47,556 bases of DNA from Bacteroidia bacterium (GTDB lineage Bacteria; Bacteroidota; Bacteroidia; B-17B0; Aurantibacillaceae): positions 1 through 47,556 of the forward strand of contig JALHPG010000016.1 in NCBI GenBank assembly GCA_022842625.1, given 5' to 3'. This document shows, in pieces, positions 43,862 to 47,556 of this stretch (position 1 is its first letter; each line of letters begins with the position of its first letter). Both the position numbers and the translations under genes were made by a program. The notes under the pieces are model-generated. The model saw only the letters and a program-made list of their open reading frames with translations. It did not search any database and was not told the origin of the DNA.

Positions 43862-46800
43862 ATGGATTTCAAACAATTTAAACCAAGTAATTGGGCTATT
43901 GATAATAAAACAGCCATTTATATTGGCGTTATAATTATTACCTTATTAGGAATTAACTCATACAATAATCTGCCAAAGGAAAGTTTCCCGGATATTGTTG
44001 TGCCTAAATTTTTCATAAGTACAGTGTATGCGGGAAACTCTCCTAGTAATATTGAAAATACTATTACAAAACCTTTAGAGAAAAAATTAAAATCTATTCC
44101 GGGGGTTAAAAAATTAACCAGTAATTCAATGCAGGATGTATCATTAATTACTGTAGAGTTTAATACAAATATTTCTGTTGATAAGGCCCGTCAATCTATA
44201 AAGGATAAAGTGGATGAAGCTAAGTCTGATCTGCCTACAGGACTTACGCGCCAACCTTTTGTAAAAGAGCTGGCATTTTCCGAATTACCTATTATGTATA
44301 TTAATATTGCGGGCGATATGGATCTGCAAAAATTAAAAGAGTATGCAGAGGATCTTAAAGACAGAATAGAAGGTTTAAAAGAAATTACCGAAGTTAAATT
44401 GGTTGGTGCCCCCGACAGAGAAATTCAAGTGAACCTTGACATGTATAAAATGCAATCTCTGCAAATGGGCATGGGAGATTTAGAACGGGCAATTGGAAGC
44501 GAAAATATTACTATTAGTGGTGGACAAATACCTATGGATGGTACTAAGCGCGCCATAAGTATAAAAAACGAATTTCATACAGTCGAAGAAATTAGAAATC
44601 TGATCATTTCCAGTCAATCCGGCGCTAGAGTATATTTAAAAGATTTTGCTCATGTTGTTGATACTGTAACTGAAACTCAAAGTTATGCGCGTTTAGGAGG
44701 TAAAAATGTAATTACGCTTAATGTAATTAAGAGAGCGGGAGAAAATTTAATCTCTGCCTCTGATGCTATTAAAAAAAATATTGAAGAATTAAAAAGCACA
44801 CAATTTCCTTCCAATATTGATATTAAAATAACGGCCGATCAATCGGATAAAACAAAACTTACATTACACGATCTAATTAATACGATCATTATTGGTTTTA
44901 TCCTTGTAACATTAATTTTAATGTTCTTCATGGGGGTTACTAACGCCTTGTTCGTTGCCTTATCTGTACCTCTATCTATGTTCATCGCATTTTTATTTAT
45001 GCCAAGCATAGGTTTTAGTTTAAACATGATCGTTTTATTCGCATTTTTATTGGCATTAGGAATTGTTGTGGATGATGCGATCGTTGTAATTGAAAACACG
45101 CATCGTATTTTTGATAATGGCAAAAAGGATATAAAAGTGGCCGCAAAGCAAGCTGCCGGAGAAGTTTTTATGCCTGTGCTAAGCGGAACAATAACTACTT
45201 TAGCACCCTTTATACCTTTAGCATTTTGGCCCGGCTTAATTGGTAAGTTCATGTTCTTTTTACCGGTTACACTAATTATTACTTTACTCGCATCCCTCTT
45301 TGTGGCTTATATTATTAATCCGGTTTTTGCTGTAGATTTTATGAAATCTCATAACGAAGAATTTAAAAACTATGGTAAAATAAATCGTAAGGCGTGGTTA
45401 AGATTGGTACTGTATGTTGTGGTTGCAATTATTTTCTTTTTAACAGGTAAAATTGCGTTTGGTAATTTAATGATCTTCTTTGCACTATTTATGGTGTTGC
45501 ATAGGTTGTATTTATACAAAGTAATAGAGAATTTTCAAACTAAAGCCTGGCCTTCGTTTCAGCGTGGCTACACCAATTTATTGGTTTGGGGATTAAAGCG
45601 CCCTTACCAATTACTTTTAATGACCGTAGGATTATTTATTTTCTCGATCATCTTAATGAAAGTAAGATCGCCCAATGTTGTGTTTTTTCCGCAAGGCGAT
45701 CCAAACAATGTTTTTGTATACGTTAAGTTGCCCGAGGGAACAGATCCTTCAAAAACAAATCAGGTTATGAAATTGGTTGAAAAAAAGGTGAATGCTATTA
45801 TTGGAGAAAATAATCCGGTAGTATCTTCTATAATAACCAATGTTACTATTGGGGTTACCGATCCTCAAGACGAGGACCAAAGTTCTTATCCAAATCGTGG
45901 AAAGATCGCTATTAATTTTGTTGAATTTAGTGAGCGTAACGGACAAAGTACGATGAAGTATTTGAAGGAGTTGCAAACAACAAAATGGAATATAGCAGGA
46001 GCAGAGATCACTGCAAATAAAGAGCAAGCCGGTCCACCTGTTGCTAAGCCAATTAATATAGAAATTAAAGGTGATAAGTTTGAAGAGTTAGTTGAAAATG
46101 CAAGAAAGTTAAAACGCTTTTTGGAGGAATCTGAAGTGCCGGGTGTAGCAGAATTAAAAACAGATTTTGTTGACAATAAGCCGGAAATTGTTTTTGATAT
46201 TGACAGAGAACGCGCTAATAGAGAAGGCATTTCTACTGTGCAATTAGCAATGGAAATTCGTAAAGCGGTTTTTGGAATTGATAATCCAAGTAAATTCAGA
46301 GATGCGAACGATGAGTATCCAATTCAGTTAAGATACAATTATGATCAAAGAACAAATGTTGAGCAAATTAGAAATTTAAAGATCATTTTCCGCGACATGA
46401 ACATGGGAGGGATGTTGCGCTCGGTGCCGCTTTCTGCTTTTTGCGACATTCGTTATGAAAATACTTATGGCGGTATTAAACGTAAACAAAACAAACGTGT
46501 TATCACCTTGTCATCAGATGTGTTAGAAGGGTTTAACGCAAATAATGTTGTTGCCCAGTTAGAAAATATTGCCAAAGGTTACAAGCCTACAGGTGCTGCC
46601 GAAGTTAAATTTACCGGCCAACAGGAAGAGCAAGCCGAAACAGGCGCCTTTTTAGGTGGTGCTATGGTAACTGCAATTGGTATAATTTTATTAGTGCTGG
46701 TTATTCAATTTAACTCTATTGGTAAACCAATTATTATTTTGTCGGAAATTGTTTTAAGTGTAATTGGGGTTTTATTAGGCACCGCGATCTTTAAAATGGA

Positions 46801-47323
46801 TATGAGTATTGTAATGACAGGTATTGGAATTGTTGCATTAGCCGGTATAGTTGTTAGAAATGGTATTTTGTTGGTTGAATTTGCAGAAGAGGAAAGATTA
46901 AAAGGGGTTGGATTATACGATGCAATTGTTGATGCAGGACGAACGCGTATGACACCTGTAGTATTAACTGCCACAGCTGCAATTTTAGGTTTGATCCCTT
47001 TAGCCGTTGGTTTAAATATTGACTTTGAAGGACTATTAGCGCATGGCGCACCGCATATTCATTTTGGTGGAGATAATGTTGTGTTTTGGGGTCCTTTAAG
47101 CTGGACGATGATCTTTGGTTTAGCATTTGCAACATTTTTAACTTTGTTATTAGTGCCAGCTATGTATTTAATTGCCGAAAGATTAAAGCGTAAAGCAGTA
47201 ATTATTTTAGACCATTTTGATCTGCCAAAAGTAATTATGTATGTTCCATTCTTTGTTTTAGTATGCACACTTATTTTAGCAATACAAAGAAAAAAATTAG
47301 ATTACGGAAATTTAGATAATTGA
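43862..47323 (+). CDS. RND efflux permease (HAE1/AcrB-like)
   Basis: 1153 residues, somewhat longer than AcrB (1049). The first helix is followed by the porter motif YNNLPKESFPDIVVPKFFISTVYAGNSPSNIENTITKPLEKKL and KKLTSNSMQDVSLITVEF. TM4 carries the proton-relay aspartates in LALGIVVDDAIVVIENTHRI. The second half has MTGIGIVALAGIVVRNGILLVEFAEE and GRTRMTPVVLTATAAILGLIPLA. Extra length comes from an inserted segment after TM6 (KSHNEEFKNYGKINRKAW plus two hydrophobic stretches, about 490-570) and from an insertion near the end (LAHGAPHIHFGGDN). It lies at the end of the TetR operon and is followed by a terminator. The drug or lipid substrate is unknown. Confidence 0.96.
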   Translation: MDFKQFKPSNWAIDNKTAIYIGVIIITLLGINSYNNLPKESFPDIVVPKFFISTVYAGNSPSNIENTITKPLEKKLKSIPGVKKLTSNSMQDVSLITVEFNTNISVDKARQSIKDKVDEAKSDLPTGLTRQPFVKELAFSELPIMYINIAGDMDLQKLKEYAEDLKDRIEGLKEITEVKLVGAPDREIQVNLDMYKMQSLQMGMGDLERAIGSENITISGGQIPMDGTKRAISIKNEFHTVEEIRNLIISSQSGARVYLKDFAHVVDTVTETQSYARLGGKNVITLNVIKRAGENLISASDAIKKNIEELKSTQFPSNIDIKITADQSDKTKLTLHDLINTIIIGFILVTLILMFFMGVTNALFVALSVPLSMFIAFLFMPSIGFSLNMIVLFAFLLALGIVVDDAIVVIENTHRIFDNGKKDIKVAAKQAAGEVFMPVLSGTITTLAPFIPLAFWPGLIGKFMFFLPVTLIITLLASLFVAYIINPVFAVDFMKSHNEEFKNYGKINRKAWLRLVLYVVVAIIFFLTGKIAFGNLMIFFALFMVLHRLYLYKVIENFQTKAWPSFQRGYTNLLVWGLKRPYQLLLMTVGLFIFSIILMKVRSPNVVFFPQGDPNNVFVYVKLPEGTDPSKTNQVMKLVEKKVNAIIGENNPVVSSIITNVTIGVTDPQDEDQSSYPNRGKIAINFVEFSERNGQSTMKYLKELQTTKWNIAGAEITANKEQAGPPVAKPINIEIKGDKFEELVENARKLKRFLEESEVPGVAELKTDFVDNKPEIVFDIDRERANREGISTVQLAMEIRKAVFGIDNPSKFRDANDEYPIQLRYNYDQRTNVEQIRNLKIIFRDMNMGGMLRSVPLSAFCDIRYENTYGGIKRKQNKRVITLSSDVLEGFNANNVVAQLENIAKGYKPTGAAEVKFTGQQEEQAETGAFLGGAMVTAIGIILLVLVIQFNSIGKPIIILSEIVLSVIGVLLGTAIFKMDMSIVMTGIGIVALAGIVVRNGILLVEFAEEERLKGVGLYDAIVDAGRTRMTPVVLTATAAILGLIPLAVGLNIDFEGLLAHGAPHIHFGGDNVVFWGPLSWTMIFGLAFATFLTLLLVPAMYLIAERLKRKAVIILDHFDLPKVIMYVPFFVLVCTLILAIQRKKLDYGNLDN

Positions 47324-47340
47324 TCGTAAAATGTATTACA

Positions 47341-47378
47341 AAAAAAAGGAGTCACAAATTTGTTACTCCTTTTTTTTG
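47341..47378. terminator. Bidirectional terminator between the RND gene and the edge gene
   Basis: A7-GGAGT and ACTCC-T8 flank a 12-base loop that has its own short ACAAA/TTTGT pairing. The hairpin has T runs on both strands and lies between convergent genes, 18 bp after the RND stop. Confidence 0.85.
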
Positions 47379-47400
47379 TCATGTAAATTTGATTTTCTTT

Positions 47401-47556
47401 TTAAAAAAACTGGGAAATTTTTCGCAATGGTTTTAAGTAGGATGTGTAAAATCTTGGCGTTAAACCATTCACTCGCCAGGCTTTCCTATCCTCATTATTG
47501 GCGTTTACCCTGTTTTGTATGGTAACGTTACTTTGGCCGCCAACTCTCATTTTTAT
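47401..47556 (-). CDS. Probable family 2 glycosyltransferase, C-terminal fragment
   Basis: The minus strand is open from the window edge to TAA at 47401-47403 and gives 51 residues: MRVGGQSN near the start, then NRVNANNEDRKAWRVNGL and PRFYTSYLKPLRKISQFF at the end. The pattern GG-S/N followed by N-EDRKAWRVNGL and KPLRKI-QF is the C-terminal tail I know from capsule and exopolysaccharide GT2 enzymes of Bacteroidota. The catalytic part lies outside the window. No competing plus-strand gene looks real here. Confidence 0.58.
   Translation of the reverse strand: MKMRVGGQSNVTIQNRVNANNEDRKAWRVNGLTPRFYTSYLKPLRKISQFF

Noticed and set aside
47331-47525. Plus-strand frame after the RND gene
   Set aside because: It runs through the terminator hairpin and opposes the better supported minus-strand glycosyltransferase tail.
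1-47556. Insertion sequences, integrases, prophage or attachment sites
   Set aside because: No transposase, integrase or phage-like gene and no terminal repeats were seen, also not at the edges of the TPR array.

Overview
The window is AT-rich DNA from a member of the Bacteroidota. Several things point there. Genes start without Shine-Dalgarno motifs, behind A-rich leaders. A few promoters fit the TTTG / TAnnTTTG pattern. Signal peptides end in S-Q or A-Q (the Bacteroidetes Q-rule). The gene content also fits: a CBM9/DUF5916 outer-membrane protein, the coaX / outer-membrane protein / lptC neighbourhood, and TPR proteins with the DSIHYAKRIQ tail. Genus or family cannot be told from the window.

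Left flank (1-13165): the 3' part of a cysteine desulfurase gene, ribosome recycling factor, a cold-shock protein with a long leader, a DUF2306-like membrane protein, a BLUF blue-light sensor with all key flavin-pocket residues, a U32/RlhA-like rRNA hydroxylase homologue, an HAE3/MMPL-type RND transporter, a DUF5916 outer-membrane protein, two small envelope proteins and an AI-2E-family permease.

Centre (13355-29885): the outstanding feature is a 16.5-kb same-strand array of eleven tandem receptor-like units (called U1-U11 here). Each unit has a signal peptide, a short N-cap (DSLKxALKNAKHDTT), 6-9 TPR motifs of 40 residues, one transmembrane helix, a charged cytoplasmic coiled coil, and a tail that stops just where related Bacteroidota proteins would continue into an output domain. 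The last ~440 bp of every unit are nearly the same at DNA level, while the TPR regions have diverged. Five units (U2-U6) are fused in frame into one 2412-codon ORF, and two more (U10-U11) into a 1053-codon ORF. At every fusion point a complete internal signal peptide replaces the stop and start codons, so these ORFs look like polyproteins that could be cut by signal peptidase I. Some of the signal-peptide DNA looks like recruited dispersed repeats. The array ends 2 bp before an SRAP (HMCES/YedK) gene.

Right flank (30635-47556): tRNA-Phe; coaX, an outer-membrane protein, lptC and a small membrane protein, head to tail with overlaps; a MacB-type ABC permease and a small membrane protein; recQ; an O-antigen-ligase-like protein converging on an M23 peptidase; a TetR-TolC-MFP-RND efflux operon with a clear palindromic operator over its promoter; and, at the edge, the 3' end of a probable family 2 glycosyltransferase gene on the minus strand.

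The flanks are mostly housekeeping and envelope genes. The array is the accessory, rapidly evolving part. My best reading, which is inference, is a modular family of periplasmic TPR receptors that varies by recombination between shared ends.
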